Source: Helicoverpa zea (taxonomy: Eukaryota; Arthropoda; Insecta; Lepidoptera; Noctuidae). From it: a DNA stretch of 64,000 bases. A model generated the notes under the pieces. The model searched no databases. It saw only the letters and a list, made by a program, of their open reading frames with translations, and was not told the DNA's origin. Both the position numbers and the translations under genes were made by a program. The stretch spans positions 10,230,001 to 10,294,000 of the forward strand of contig NC_061470.1 in the NCBI RefSeq assembly GCF_022581195.2, in the 5' to 3' direction. Positions 1 through 12,933 of this stretch are shown here, one piece after another (the first letter of the stretch is position 1; the number at the start of each line of letters is the position of its first letter).

Positions 1-6
1 ATACTA

Positions 7-392
7 TCATTCTTTATCAGTTACCTTTCGTACGTACTCATAAAATGATAATAGATTCCGAAATATGTCTTTTTTCTCCGGGTCATAAGTGTAACAAAGC
101 AACTTGGATACCTCACCTATATTTCCTTGTATATTGATATCATTCTGTTTGATAATATTAGTGTAACTATTAACACGAATCTTCATCTCACAATCGCGAT
201 ACTCCAGTAGATGCATCTTATGTGTTTAGAGATGCATTGAATTTGCATCGGAATTTCTTACTCCGTGTCCACCCACGCGATCATCTTCCGAAGAATTTGC
301 GTCAAATTGTTAGAAATGTTTATTTTCTTCCTACATCTTTTCATCTTCTGCGTCAAGGTGTGCTTGAGATTTTGATTGTTTATTTTAAATAG
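7..392. other. Two antiparallel short open stretches at the left edge
   Basis: On the minus strand 216 down to 7 encodes 69 residues from a Met. On the plus strand 174-389 is open for 72 codons and closes at TAG 390-392; a possible acceptor ends at 207. The plus-strand translation looks protein-like (basic and leucine-rich, with a motif FRDALNLHRNFLL), so it could be a terminal exon of a gene lying to the left, but I do not recognise either product and both lengths are within chance in AT-rich DNA. They overlap by about 40 bp, so at most one is likely to be real. Confidence 0.15.
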
Positions 393-582
393 GTATGTGT
401 TGTTAGATAAACTTCATTTGAAATATTTTTACTACGGCTTTTGACGTACTTTAGAACTTGTACTGTGTTTATTTATTAAATTTCTGTCAGTTCTATATTT
501 ATAATTGAAGAGTTAAATGTAGATAGTATGTAATAATATCTATTGCGGAAAATGATCTAAATTAAAACATGGAAAGACTACA

Positions 583-992
583 TATCGGGTGTGTCGTTCA
601 TAATCACATTAAATTCTATCACATGTACTTCATGATATTCTATAGCGAATTGTAAAAAAAATAACATAATCCATTCAGTGGTTTAGCCACAGGACTCATT
701 TTTCGTTTTCATAATTTATAACATCATGTGTAAAGCAGAGATAAAGTTAGGAGTATCGAATGTTTTGATCAGTTGACAGCTGTCAGTTTTCAAGGGAGAA
801 TTTCAGCTGTTTGTAATGACTGACTTCTATATGGTGTTCTAATTTTCGCACATTTTTATTCTATTTATTTTGTTTGAAAAATGCATTTTTTTATTTTTAC
901 GTATTTTTCTTTTTTCTTTGTGTTAATCGACATATATTAACCAGTATATTAACGCATTTCATTTAGCGTGATTATGAACGACACACCCGATA
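583..992. mobile_element. MITE with 23-bp inverted repeats and TA target site
   Basis: A 406-bp element (585-990) is bounded by perfect 23-bp inverted repeats that start TCGGGTGTGTCGTTC and is flanked on each side by TA. This is the arrangement of Tc1/mariner-type non-autonomous elements. It has no coding capacity. A shorter copy of the same family lies in reverse orientation at 58410-58614. Confidence 0.75.
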
Positions 993-1060
993 TATCTTCG
1001 AAAATATTTGTATGTTTTTAACACATTTCACAGCAATTCCCAGTTTCCTAAATAAAGCTT

Positions 1061-1564
1061 GTGGCACATTATAGCAGCACGGCAACAGCACGGCTGCAGC
1101 ACGGCGTCGCCTCGAATTAAGACTACGGCGAGCGGACAGCGCGCCAACCACGCGCTGTCCGCTCGCCGTCGGCGCGCCGTCCGCTCGCCGTCGGCGCGCC
1201 GTCCGCGCGCCGGCCGCGAGGTGTAAGCTTGCTGTCACCGCAAACTCAATATTATTTTAAGACGATTATGATTGATGTTATGATTGAACACGACGTAATG
1301 ACGTTGTTTCGCTGCCGGCTCGGAGTCGGCGGGCAATTAGCACGCCGTCGGCGCGCTGTACGCATGAGGACCGCTCGCTTGCAGCACGCGGGCGGCGAGT
1401 CGAGTTGTGTGGAAGCGGCAAGCACGCTGACTGCTCGCCGTTGGCTTTTTCATATTGACATTACGAAATATATTATAATATACACGATTTAATGCTCTAA
1501 ATTGAATGACAACTTAAATGCTGGTGTGGAGCCGTGCTGTTGCGGTGCTGCTGTAATGTGCCAC
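1061..1564. mobile_element. GC-rich non-autonomous element with 35-bp inverted repeats
   Basis: The left end (1061-1095, beginning GTGGCACATTATAGCAGCAC) and the right end (1530-1564) are inverted repeats differing at about two positions. The interior is far more GC-rich than its surroundings, with repeated CGCCGTCGGCGCGC-like segments at 1140-1215 and again at 1310-1440. I could not find a clear target-site duplication, so the superfamily is open and the true ends may lie slightly outside. Short open stretches inside are composition artefacts. Confidence 0.6.
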
Positions 1565-3001
1565 GTCCTTAAGACTCCAACCAAAAAAACAGCAACGAGA
1601 AATGGCACATATAAGTAAGTTACCCAAAAAACTAAATTGATCAACCGGTCAGCCCATAAAACCATACTACGTGCGCCCACATAGTATTCCTAATTAGGAC
1701 CATAGTAGCATATCGACAATCCATATCGGTTTATCGGCCTATTTAAAATGACGGAACTCTTAAAACATATTTGTCAAGCCTTCAATCTGACACGGTCATT
1801 AAAATTGTCGACTACCTATATAATTTGTCACGAAGTAGGAAAAGAAAGGAAATAAATATGTACAATAGAAGAAAATATTGTCGAAAATATTAAAATAATT
1901 AGTAGGTATACTTTTGAAACATTAACTGTTTCTCGAGGATTCACGCGCGTGACTGATAAGGTACTTCACACATTGGATTAAAAAACTAAGATTTGTTTGA
2001 GAAATTTCATTCATTTTCTGTAACAAATATTAAGAAGTACATAAAGACAGATCAAACAGCCGTTTACTTTATTTCGGAGATACAATTTTAATGTAAACAA
2101 TAATTACTCATAAAGAAAATAGCAGTAGCTATGTTTCTGTCAAACAAAATGATGGATTATTTATTCAAAAAGATTATAACATTTGCATCGTTAAATATAA
2201 CATGTAGATAATACACACTATTGACTGAGATAAAAAATATTGTGTTAATAGGTAAAGAATGTTGGTATTTACAAAATTATGTTTCCTAGGAAATCCATCA
2301 CGATTTCAGGAAACGGTCCGTTCAGGAATTTCTATAACATCATTATCTTAAATATAGAAGATTTTTTTCTGAAATGCTCCAATGATTGATATCACGAGAT
2401 GTCAGCCATCTTGGCCCTGATAACTCTTATCACTATCAGCTGTCGCAAGATTCGCGTAATTCTTTGTTTTTATCTGAAATTCCGTAACTATCGTGCTTCT
2501 GCAATTCTTATACTTGTTTATCTTGGCAAAAAAAAAACATTTGGTTCAATATACCTATTTTTTTAAGTAGCAATCGAATCTAATTATGAAACTTTTTTCA
2601 TTATGTATCACTTATGTATCTTTCTTGATAAGCTAACTACATAAATATGCATTTCTGTGTATTGCATTAACATGCAAGCATTTCACAATTATGTGACAAA
2701 AATAAGAACAATACTGATCTATGAAACTGAACAAACTGTCAGGCGACTAAAAGTTTGCAGTGTAAACCCGATGTGCTCTTAACAAAACAATAGATTACTT
2801 GTCTACTACGAACCATAATGTGAGTAGTTTCTTTTTTACACAAATACAATTAAAGTGTGCAATCGTTGGATAACGATATGAAAGTAAACCCGCTAAGTCG
2901 CTTCCGATTTCTCCACGAAAATACTTTACATGTTCTTCATAAAATTGTTCGTTCGTGTAACATGTTTTTGAAGTTTTCATGTAAATTACGTAGTCTATAA
3001 T
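1565..3001. other. No gene seen
   Basis: AT-rich sequence without a recognisable coding exon. A degraded piece of the element family seen at 4474-4917 (shared segment around ACAAACTGTCAGGCGACTAA) lies near 2725-2765. Confidence 0.5.
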
Positions 3002-3365
3002 CCATACGATTAATAAAGAGGAAAGATTTCTTTGTTTGCACCCTAAGGCCCGGTTGTTCGAAGCTCGGTTACGTCAAGGTTAGGGTTAAATTCTAGTTAC
3101 AGTAACATTAACAGGGTTTAAATTCAAAAAGCGTTCTTGAACGTTAAAATTTCATAGTAAAAATGTCAAATTAACCGTGGTAAAAATTGACAACGGTGAA
3201 ATTTTAACTTTAACTTTACCGTAATGTACGAACAACCGGGCCTTAAGGTTCCGAAATGACTGAAACGATTTGAAAAATTCTTCCACTGTTGAAAAGCTAC
3301 TCTCTTCCCGAGTAACATGGGTTATATTTTATACCGATACGGGCAGTAGTTCCCACGAGACGCGT
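3002..3365 (+). repeat. Dispersed Helitron-like repeat, split by a MITE
   Basis: The pieces 3002-3043 and 3246-3365 together match the layout of the repeat at 34105-34250: an AATAAAGAGGAAAGATTT-type head, then a body ending in GGGCAGTAGTTCCCAC. They are separated by the element at 3044-3245. The CTATACTAATATTATAAA-type family to which this body belongs is abundant in Lepidoptera and has been described as non-autonomous Helitron-like; that class assignment is from memory, not from ends seen here. Confidence 0.55.
3044..3245. mobile_element. MITE nested in the Helitron-like repeat
   Basis: A 202-bp element with 17-bp inverted repeats TAAGGCCCGGTTGTTCG at the left and its complement at the right end. 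It interrupts the dispersed repeat at 3002-3365, so it inserted later. The flanks are T/A-rich; a TA or three-base TWA target cannot be told apart because the bases are palindromic. Confidence 0.7.
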
Positions 3366-3879
3366 AAGCATGTGATATATTTATAAATGTAACATGTTTA
3401 TTACACATCTACGGATCAAGCACATTATTTTGCACAAATTCGTGGGTAAAATTACCCCTAGATCAGGGCATTCTCCACTTAAATACATTGAAAAGAATGA
3501 AAATTATGACTAGCTATGTATTAAGTCAGTAACTATTCCCGGTCAAAAATAATTTTACATACACACTCACTGCATTCCCCAAGTAACTAAACTATAAATA
3601 GTTACTCAAAACTTTCTCCTTCATATAGTAAACTATTACCTTAGGTCGCAGAAGACTAGAACCACGGTGACTCTGTCTGACCCCACTCAAGGGAAGGCTG
3701 TGACATTTAAACAAACATGTTTATTCACGTTATTATTGATTTTCCATACACATTTTCCACAGGTAAACTTTTGAGAAAATCGTGATCAAATTCATGGTGT
3801 TTAAATGGTTTAGTTAAGCTTTGTAGCTTTGTTAATTGGACTGAATTAAGAATGTACAGTAATATTTTAAAGATGAAGA

Positions 3880-3995
3880 CTTGCTATTCGTTTGAGCAGG
3901 ATTATTTCAGGAACTACCGGTCGGATCTAAAAAAATCTTTTAGGTTAATGTAGACCATTTATTGGAGAAAATTGTAGGCTATTTTTTTCATTTAG
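3880..3995 (+). repeat. Helitron-like repeat fragment
   Basis: Contains the segment TTTCAGGAACTACCGGTCGG followed by AT-rich sequence and GTAGGCTATTTTTT, which resembles the copies at 62157-62330 and, reversed, 18285-18430. Confidence 0.4.
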
Positions 3996-4065
3996 TTGCG
4001 CAATGTATTTTTCATAGGACGTGGGCCAAACCTGAAAGTGAATGCTAGATTATCAAAGCTAATAT

Positions 4066-4290
4066 TTATGGTTCATCATCGTCATCAGCATCATCAATAA
4101 GGCATGGAAAAAAGGCTTGATCTCTTTCCGGTCGTGTCGGATTGCCGTCCCATCGGGCTATGAGAGTGAAGGAATAGTGAGTGCACCTGTGTCTGCGTAA
4201 ATGCTCGTGCACTATAATATGTCCTGCGCAGCTGGCTGATCTCCTATGAGAACAGCCGCCGTGGCCGAAATCGGCCGTGGACGCCATTAT
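4066..4290. repeat. Retroposon tail with CAT microsatellite
   Basis: A (CATCATCGT)-type microsatellite at 4072-4097 is followed by about 190 bp that is richer in GC than its surroundings and reads like a retroposon tail often seen in moth genomes (CGGTCGTGTCGGATTGCCGT, then a TGCGCAGCTGGCTGATCTCC segment). A 73-codon open stretch on the minus strand here is not a gene. A short related stretch (TGTCGGATTATCGTCCCAC) is present near 45447. Confidence 0.45.
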
Positions 4291-4473
4291 TTCACTCTTA
4301 AAGAGACAAAAATAGATTAGCGCAAAATCAATTCGAAAAAACAGTTTCGCGTATCACCGTTAACTAAAATTCGGATGCGTAACAAATACGTTCCGTTTTA
4401 CGAATACAATATACCTCTAGGAATCGATAAAACCAATCGATTATATTGTATAAGCCATTCGTTTACACGTGTG

Positions 4474-4917
4474 TTACCTAACAGTTAACGCACACAACTG
4501 ACTAAATAGTCGACCGATAGTTGGCCCCGACGATTGGCAATTTTTTTTTCAAGAAAATCGGGATTTCAATCATAGTTTTTAGTCGGTCAATCAGACTGCC
4601 AAATACCTGATCGTTGATATTTGCGTACCTACCACCATTCATCTACAACACTTAATTTATGTATGTATATTTGGATATTTGTTATTGTTTAATAAATACT
4701 AAGTAGCATTATAATATGGTACTGTCCCCTAAACTATCAATAATGTCCGAATAGGATATTATGGGTTTAATATCTTATGAAGATGTTTTATACATTTACG
4801 TTCATATTTACTGTGGTGTCTTATGATTTTGACAAACATTCAACTCCAATATTGATTTATGAGCCCCAACAAACTGTCGGCCGACTAAGAGTTTGCAGTG
4901 TGTATTACCTAACAGTT
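4474..4917. mobile_element. Non-autonomous element between 13-bp direct repeats
   Basis: The 13-bp sequence TTACCTAACAGTT occurs at 4474-4486 and 4905-4917. Between the two copies the ends are imperfect inverted repeats: about 38 bp starting near ACACAACTGACTAAATAGTC at the left, matching the complement of the right end around 4866-4903. No coding capacity. The class is not clear. Confidence 0.45.
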
Positions 4918-7900
4918 CCTAATTGGATAACAGTGTTGATCTCTTAAGTTTTGTGTTAGTGAAACCGTTACTTTTATGTGGATGTGACACGCCAAGGGTA
5001 TTTAATGTAGAGCAGTTCTTTGGTAAGAAAAAGTAGGTCGTTGGCATGAAGTTGGTATATATTTTGGAACGGAGTTTTTTAGTGTAGATGTTCTAGGATT
5101 TTAGTGAAACATGTTTGTCTATTTCTTCGTCACAATAAGTATGTAAAATCTGTGTATGTGCTGACGTTTGAGTGTCAAACCTTCAGCAGATGAGTAGATA
5201 ATGTATTTGGTCATTTGTCTATCTTCCATTAGGAGTACCTATCTTTACCCGACGAGTACGTAGTTTTACAGCCAATAGGAAAAATATGTTTTTGGAATAT
5301 ACTTATCTTTTATATTTGTCTTTAGTTTGTTCAGAGATAGAAAGTTTTTAGACTTGCAAATACGATACCTACGCAGTTTAGGTTACGTATAGATTGTCTG
5401 GTCGGTCTAGAATTATCACGAATCAAATGCAGCAAATTGAAAGGTTATAGGTTGTATTTTTGGTAGTATAATTTTAAAGCATATTTCTACTTCCGTATTC
5501 ACTTCATCTTTATTCAATTCTTACAGAAAGCGTCTCTAAACCATATTGAGTTCACCTTACAATCTTACTGGACAAAGCTGAGTACTAGTGCGTTACATAG
5601 AACGTCTATCTATCTAAACAACTTAAAACAGTTAAACGGGAGACACGAAACCCTTTTGCATGATTAATATCAAACTCATAACTCAAAAATCCTTAAATAG
5701 CCAACCTATCTGCATTATGCATTGTGCTCAATTCCCATACCTTCTCTGTATGTCATCAGACAAAAAATAGGTTACTCATATCTGACCTAATATCACAGGT
5801 ATGTAACCAAGTACCAGTGAACAATAATTACTTCTAAAAGATCAGTTACAAAACAAACTTGGTTAGACAATAACCCATTAGCAGTGACGTCGGAGTTAAC
5901 TGCCGTTATGTCAAGTTTATCAGTTAATGTGTCATCTCACGTGTTTGGAGTCTCGTTTATTTAACGTCTAGACGGACAGTTAACTGGTTTTACTTGATAT
6001 TTGTTGACGGTTAAATGTTAAGTATAATCACCTAAATAATTGCCGTTTACATAATTATTGTAAGCATCATTTTCATAATTTCATTTTTATATGTGTGGTC
6101 CTGTTTGCTTAACATCTAACATTGTTTACAGGCGTATCCTATTAATTATTTTTGAAAAAACTAAATCTTATTATTATCATATTGCTAGAATCATTGAGAA
6201 TCTGCGTATTATGGTCATAGTACAATACAAACTATGGTTTGGTTAATAGATAACATTGAAATAACCATGAAAAAGATGTAGACAACATAAGCAATCAACG
6301 TAAACATACCAAGACATGATAGACAGCTTGTCTACACAATTTAAAACACGTAAAGACCATAAGATCAAAGCCATAGAAGTGAAGATATATCTGGTTTACA
6401 TAACACTTTGCCTTACGAAGATGTAACTCTTAATTTTGAAACAAGTGCACATGATACAGATTTAGAAGACCAATAGGATTAACCAAATTGTCATTCCAAC
6501 TTTAAACCGTTTTAACAAGCATCGTTAACCACCAACCATTCATTTGACCATCGACCTTGTCTCGCAACAGTCTTGTCAAAAGCGTGACATTATTGATGCA
6601 AAAACATCAAAATCATAAGTTAGTAAGGTCTTATTACACAAAGCATCAGTCTTGCTTATTGAACACTCAATGAAGTGAGGTCGGTTATATTTCTTCCTTT
6701 ATTTATTTCATGTGATATTTTAATTTGTTGCAAAATATGTAGACTGCCAGTTACTTCATCCTTATAATTCGTCTTTTTTGGCATATTGTCATCAGCTTTC
6801 AGTACTCGTTTGAGTTCAATTATTTTCTTTCTGTCACTCTTCAATCGATGTTTGCTGTAACACATTGTTTGACGATCATTGACTTATTATCAACTGCTTC
6901 TGGCCAACTCTCCTCTTTCATTCAAGCTGCTTTCTATATCTACCCATCTCATTTTATATCTTCTCATCTCTTCCCTCTGTGTAGGTATCATGGAATCTAT
7001 TTTGATGTTTAGTAAACTAAACAATATTTCAACGTTATAATCTTAACCAAACCTCAAGCCCCACTTCCGATTAAAATATATTTAGCAAAAATAAAACTAG
7101 TTAATTACCAAAATGCATTTGATTCGTCGGCCGAGCCAAATGCGCAAGGTCGTGCCCTCAATACGCCACTCTCACTTCGTCGAGACAGACTGACGGATTG
7201 CTTCGTGGTTATAACCGCACACGAAGAGTTGGGTATTAGGATTGAAGACCGAAATCATCTTTTGTGTTGAACTCAGAAAGACAGGCTATAGAAAGCTTTG
7301 TGTAGAAGTTACGATTGAAACAATGGATGTTGAATATGGACTTTATGAAAACCATGCAACCAATCATAGGTTTATTTTAAAAGAATATTTAGTGCAGTCA
7401 GAACTGGAACAAGTTTTTGTTTTACAAGGCATTGAAATAGCAGTGGGATTTAAGATTGTGTCATCATTATCTAAGTATAATTTGAGTTTGTTTATAATTT
7501 GAGACTATTTAGAGTACATGTAATGTTATATTCCTCTCTCTTGTTGATCCTAATTTTACTTTGACATTTACCAAGTTATTCCAGATCTTCATATTTATAA
7601 CATCCTCTTCTAACCTTCCCACTCACTTTTGGATCCATTCCATCTTCACCTTCATTCAATCCATCAATCCTTTGACCAGTACAAGACCAGTCTACATCGT
7701 TACCATGAGTCACGACATTTGCTTAACATTGATTCCTCTTGAATGCTAATGAGTTAATGTTGGATGTTAGCTCATGTAGCTTAAGGATAATGAGCTCTTC
7801 GAGTTTTTATTTGGGTCAATGGTCTGCCAAGTTTTGTTGGTCACCTTTGAAAGTAAGTTTTTGATTAACACTACTGACTCTGTTTGGATAATCTGAAGCA

Positions 7901-10900
7901 GTACTATTTGGAACTTCAAAGACTTTTAGTTGATGTTGATGATATTTGGTTTGGTTCTTCAATTTACTTTTGAATCCAGGAATATAAATACATGTGTCAA
8001 CTTTCAGATAAGTATAAACTTTCTGCCCGTCTATCATTTTCTGTGCTCGTTTCGGAGAAGTTACGTTCACAGCAACAAAATAGCGAAATACTTAATACCC
8101 AATAATTTGACCATACAACTGCCTGTCTAGGAATCATTCCCAGATCTTGTACATGAGCAAGACAATGCAATGCATTCTAAATTTTCTATTGAGCACAAAA
8201 CAATGGAGGTACATAACAGATATATACAAAATGATATCTTAAGTCTGTTTGTTCTGTGTATGAAACCAACCAATTTAGGACCATTATGTTCGCTTGCATG
8301 GGAATATTGAAATAACAGTTTTAGGAAATGTTATGTCACGTGTAGCTATTGTCTATTTTATGTCTTTGAAATAAGTATGTCCTTTTCAGTATCCAAAATG
8401 GTGTTTCAAGTCGTTTTCATCACCAGTTACATTTTGTGTCTTTTTTATCCCCATCATCTTCATTACATTCATAAAAATACCACAGCGGAATATAGGCCTC
8501 CCTCCTTGATTTCCAAAAGGACTTGCTGGAACCTTCTTTTTTACTGTCTTCAAAACAAAATTATTATTTTAGATTTTCAGTAGGAAGACTGTTTCCAAAT
8601 ATTTTATTTGAATTGCTTCATGCTGTAAAAGACCTCAAAAGCCTATTACATGTTCCATTCTCACGTACCCATGATATAATACCCAAAACAATACAAAAAT
8701 CTCATCAGATTTCACATCGAACTACATACGTCGTTCAAATTAGCCGTCGGCGGTATCTTGAGGTCAAAATCGCCATAAATTTGGACCAGACGGTCGAATG
8801 ACCTCAAAAACCTATCGTAAATTACCATGGTTTGGCCATATGTACGTACTTATGGTGGATTTTGTATAAACAGCTTCCGTGGTAATCATTGCAAGTATTG
8901 TTGCTAAATAGTTCTTTGTTGGGATTGCGTTGTGTTAATAGGTTTGCAGTACTTTTGAAGTTATGTTTAATAAGTTTTAGTGTAGTTGCCAAAACATGGC
9001 GTTTTGGAAACTTGTTAAAACTGTATGAAGTATAATGTCTAATGGAGATTGTAAAGAAGACTATGGGGTTCCTTTGGTATAACCACATCCTGAACTAATA
9101 ACGCTTACAGCATACCCGCATAGAACCAGCCATATCCTATCCCAGATTTTTATTTTTATTTCTATGCGGTAAATGACCCTTCAAACAACGAAGTCCACAG
9201 TATACAAAAATAGCAACAAAAAATAACCAGTTATACAATCCGCAGGCTTCTCCAGGAAGTTCTGACGAGCGGACAAGGGCTGTGGTAATGGGGAACCAGT
9301 TTGACCGGTCTATGGGTCACGTTAGTCTGTGGCTACTCAAACTTGAAACACGGTTCTGCAAGGAAGCCTCTTGATTTGCTTTGAGAAGGTGAAATGTGAC
9401 TTGTAGTCTTGAGATTAAGGTGTAATTTTGATGGTAAGATTTATTTTTTTATTTTGGCAATGTTTTTGATGACGAACAGTATGATCTTGACTCCTGTTGT
9501 TTTTGGAGTGTGATCTGAACTATTTAAATCATATTTTAATATTTCTCAATGTTCATCAGTTAAGTACGTAAATGCGAAAGCAATTCTATATATTTTATCT
9601 ATTATATTACTTCGGTAAAATAATACAGATCTGAATAAAGCATCTTCAGAAATGCAATCGTTCTTAAATTCGTACGAAACATACGTCAGCCTTATTTTGT
9701 GTGCCGATGATTCATTACAACGGTAAATATTCCGGCTCTTGAACTAAAAAGGCTTTTACTTATGTATGTTAGTGTTTTTAACCTCAAAAGTGATGTCATA
9801 TCAAATGTTTGGAGAATAGAACCCACTTGGTTATAATAGGATATATTTGATGACCTCATTCTTAGCCAACTTAAAAAAGGAGGTTCTCAGTTTGAAGACG
9901 TGTGTTTTGATGTGGTTTTCAGCATAGTATTTGTCAAAGATAGGAGAAGGTAATGTCTGACCAACTACGGGGCCATTTAAATATGTCCTACAAACATCTT
10001 CAACTTCTGCGAGCAGTTTCTCAAAATTGCTGTCGAACTAATTTCTGTGACTTTTATAAGACTCGTGCAACAGGATATGTTAATGATCTACTGCAGGCTG
10101 CAGAGGGAATTTAGGTAGAAATGCGACAAGCTTAATAACGCCAAATATGCCTTAAATGAGTTCGGAGAGCTTGAATATATGACTGAAATGGCGAGGTTTC
10201 AACAAGATTAGGCAGGCACAATTGTTCACGAATAAAAAATGTGTAAGCGTCGCGTCGATGACAATCCATTGCTAGCATGTGTTCGCGCACAAAGGGTGCA
10301 ATTTCGCGGACATTATAGAAATGTTCGCACGTAATTTGTTTTACTGTATATAAAAAATATATTGTGTTGCAATGCCGGATACCGCTAAAGATGTTGATAA
10401 AGAAAGAAGGCATGGTTTTCTAGTCATAATTTTCACTGCACTTTATTTTAAATCCATCATTGCTTACATGAGTTAGTATTAACTTACGTGCAAGGGATCT
10501 TATCAAACTAACAAATTATTGCCTCTTTATTGCACAGTAACTATAAATTATTTTTAATTAATTGGCTGATAGTGATCAGCAAGGTTGACTGTATAGTCTA
10601 GCGGCTAGCCAGCATATTGTGTTGTATCCCCACTCCCAAATGACGTAAACTCACGCTCCGTATACCTGACTAACAACATTTTACGTATGTAAAGGTGGGC
10701 TGTGAAATTATTTAATTCAGGCAGTTATAAACCAGCTTTTATTAGCTGTCGTCGCATAACTTTGCCAGACGCGTAAGAATCAAAATGAAAGAACTAAACG
10801 TCATCGTATGTGCGCGAGGCATCATAGGTATGACTTTCAAATGCGGCAGTTACTTGCAGTTTGCACCAGATAACTTTGCAGTTCTTATGTTGAGTGTTTT

Positions 10901-12180
10901 GTTTATATTTTTTAACTATTTGTGAAGTCACTTGTGGCTAACTTCGGGCAAGCAAAGCTTACCGACAAGATTTGTACGAACAAATGCGCAAGGAATCAAA
11001 TGGCTGAGTTCAAAATGACAAACTAATTCCACGTGACTTCCGACGAGCCTTTTGTACACACATTTTGACTATCTTGACATTTCACACGTAGCCAACTTCG
11101 CAAAGACATTACTGTAGCTTCGAACAAAAGTTTTAACTTCTAATCCACACACAAGTCAAGATTGCAGCCTACAATACATAGATTAAAAGATTACCATCTC
11201 ACTATCAGCACAGTTAAACAATTATCAGGTATTCAGGTTAAACCGCACAATAGCTGTCTAGACGCGCCCGATTCGCCAGCTATTGACCTGGTTATTATGA
11301 ACAATGACTGGATAGGCGTGAATGGGGATATATATTGTTTGTGTATCTAGGCTAGGGTTTTTGGCACTATCAATTTTAGTAATGGCTTGCTGTGGAAATG
11401 CCCCAATTTGTGACTAATGATATTAAAACTATTTCTGAAATTTGCTCGCGGGAGGACCTAATGAGCGCGTCCGACCGTGCTCTCGCTGTGGCGGCATATT
11501 GGGCTGACAAACTGTAGTGTCACTGTAAGACATGTCATCGACACGAAAGAAGAATAAGAAAACAGTTTCACCTGCTTACCGTTCATAACACTTCGTGCAT
11601 CAGGATATTAATATAGCTTATAGCCTTCCTCCTTAAGCTGAAAGAATTGTTCAAATCGGATCAGTCCTTTATGAGATAAGTGCGTCCTAGCAAACAACTC
11701 TTCAGCTTTTTAATTATAGATTTATTCAATTGTTTTAATTCCCGAATGCAAGAAACTCTTTTCAAACAAAATGCAAGTGCAACGCTGATGACAATAGCCA
11801 ATTGGTAGAAATCAACTGCACAGGTTGCAACATGCACAAAACACCATTAAATATTATAATAGCCATTTAAGACTACGGGTGGCATCCCCAAAAAAACAAT
11901 GGCTCAGTCATACCCGCAAACTTTTTTCTTTCTTTCTTTCACTAATTGAATCATCAGCCTTTACCAACCGTAAAGTAGCAAAAACGAAACAAAAGACTGC
12001 TTACTATAAAACTAAGCAGGTAGTTGAAAAACTATAGCTTCTCTCTTTGACGGCCTTAGGAAGGGTTTTTTGTAGAACTATCAACATTGTTATGTAAATT
12101 ACTGCATCTTCATTTTGTGGGTAATTCTGGTAGTTTATCGCTTTACTCAGAAAAGTAAACAAATGTTTTAGTTACTTTTG
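4918..12180. other. Seven kilobases without a supported gene
   Basis: I see no exon that I can assign. Two minus-strand open stretches have protein-like composition but no family I recognise: 10132-10413 (93 residues, ending in a histidine- and arginine-rich tail) and 6656-6865 (69 residues, lysine-rich). A very degraded copy of the retroposon family seen at 21334 may lie at 5560-5640. A 29-bp segment at 11526-11554 recurs exactly at 27742-27770. Confidence 0.45.
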
Positions 12181-12184
12181 AGCA

Positions 12185-12300
12185 GTCGTCTTTACCACCC
12201 ATAAGGTGGCCGGAAACCGCAAAATCTGACGACCAATCTTGCCACGGGGCATCGGGTTGCCCAATTGGGTTGAGGAGGTCAGATAGGCAGTCGCTCCATA
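12185..12300 (-). repeat. Dispersed retroposon family A, reverse copy
   Basis: On the minus strand this carries the family segment with GACTGCCTATCTGACCTCCT and CAACCCAATTGGGCAACCCG. Other copies are at 21334, 23379, 30526, 33113, 55747, 56213 and 62345. Confidence 0.55.
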
Positions 12301-12711
12301 TAATGCAGGAAACTAATTATTAATTCGCGAGTCCAATAAGTATAATGGCACCCAAGCACCTGTAGTTTCAGTCGATTCCAATTTTATCAAAATACAAACT
12401 ATGCTCGGTATGTGAAGAATCGTGAATTTGGTATATCTGTGCACTGCGTTTCATCCACATGTCTTCAGCTGTTAGGTCAAATATGATTAGTATCTTTTGC
12501 GCACCTAAGATTGGGCAACGCTTCAAACGCATCGCTATCTAAAATATCTAGCCTAATGGATGTTTCTAGACTTTAGTCTTCTTGCTCAGCCTAGCGTTCA
12601 GGTCGTGCACTCATAAGCAAGTATTAGTTACCTTTTATTTCATAAACTTCCTTAAGCTACATGACAAATGACTTCAAAAACTCATATACATATGTGTTAG
12701 TTTTTTTTTTA

Positions 12712-12933
12712 GGTATTTATCTATCCCCAGCGGGGCCCAGCAGGGCCAAGGCCTGCCGGGGCTGCGGGTTGTTCGAAAGAGATACCGCGGCCCTGGTACA
12801 TAAAAGGCCCATGACGGAACACGACGGTTTTTAGTCAGTAAGAGTCTGACACTCCCTCTCCGCTGCTAACCCACAGCGGAAGGGGTCATTTGATGATTTT
12901 TGACGTCTTTAAAAAAAAAAGGTATTTATCTAT
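12712..12933 (+). mobile_element. Short retroposon with poly(A) tail and target duplication
   Basis: An insertion of 196 bp (12725-12920) ends in a run of ten A and is flanked by perfect 13-bp direct repeats GGTATTTATCTAT (12712-12724 and 12921-12933). These are the marks of LINE-mediated retroposition. It contains GACACTCCCTCTCCGCTGCT and CCGCGGCCCTGGTACATAAA. A second, diverged copy is in an intron at 55165-55275. It has no coding capacity. Confidence 0.8.

Noticed and set aside
972..1492. Arg- and Ala-rich frames on both strands
   Set aside because: They reflect the GC-rich repeats of the TIR element at 1061-1564.
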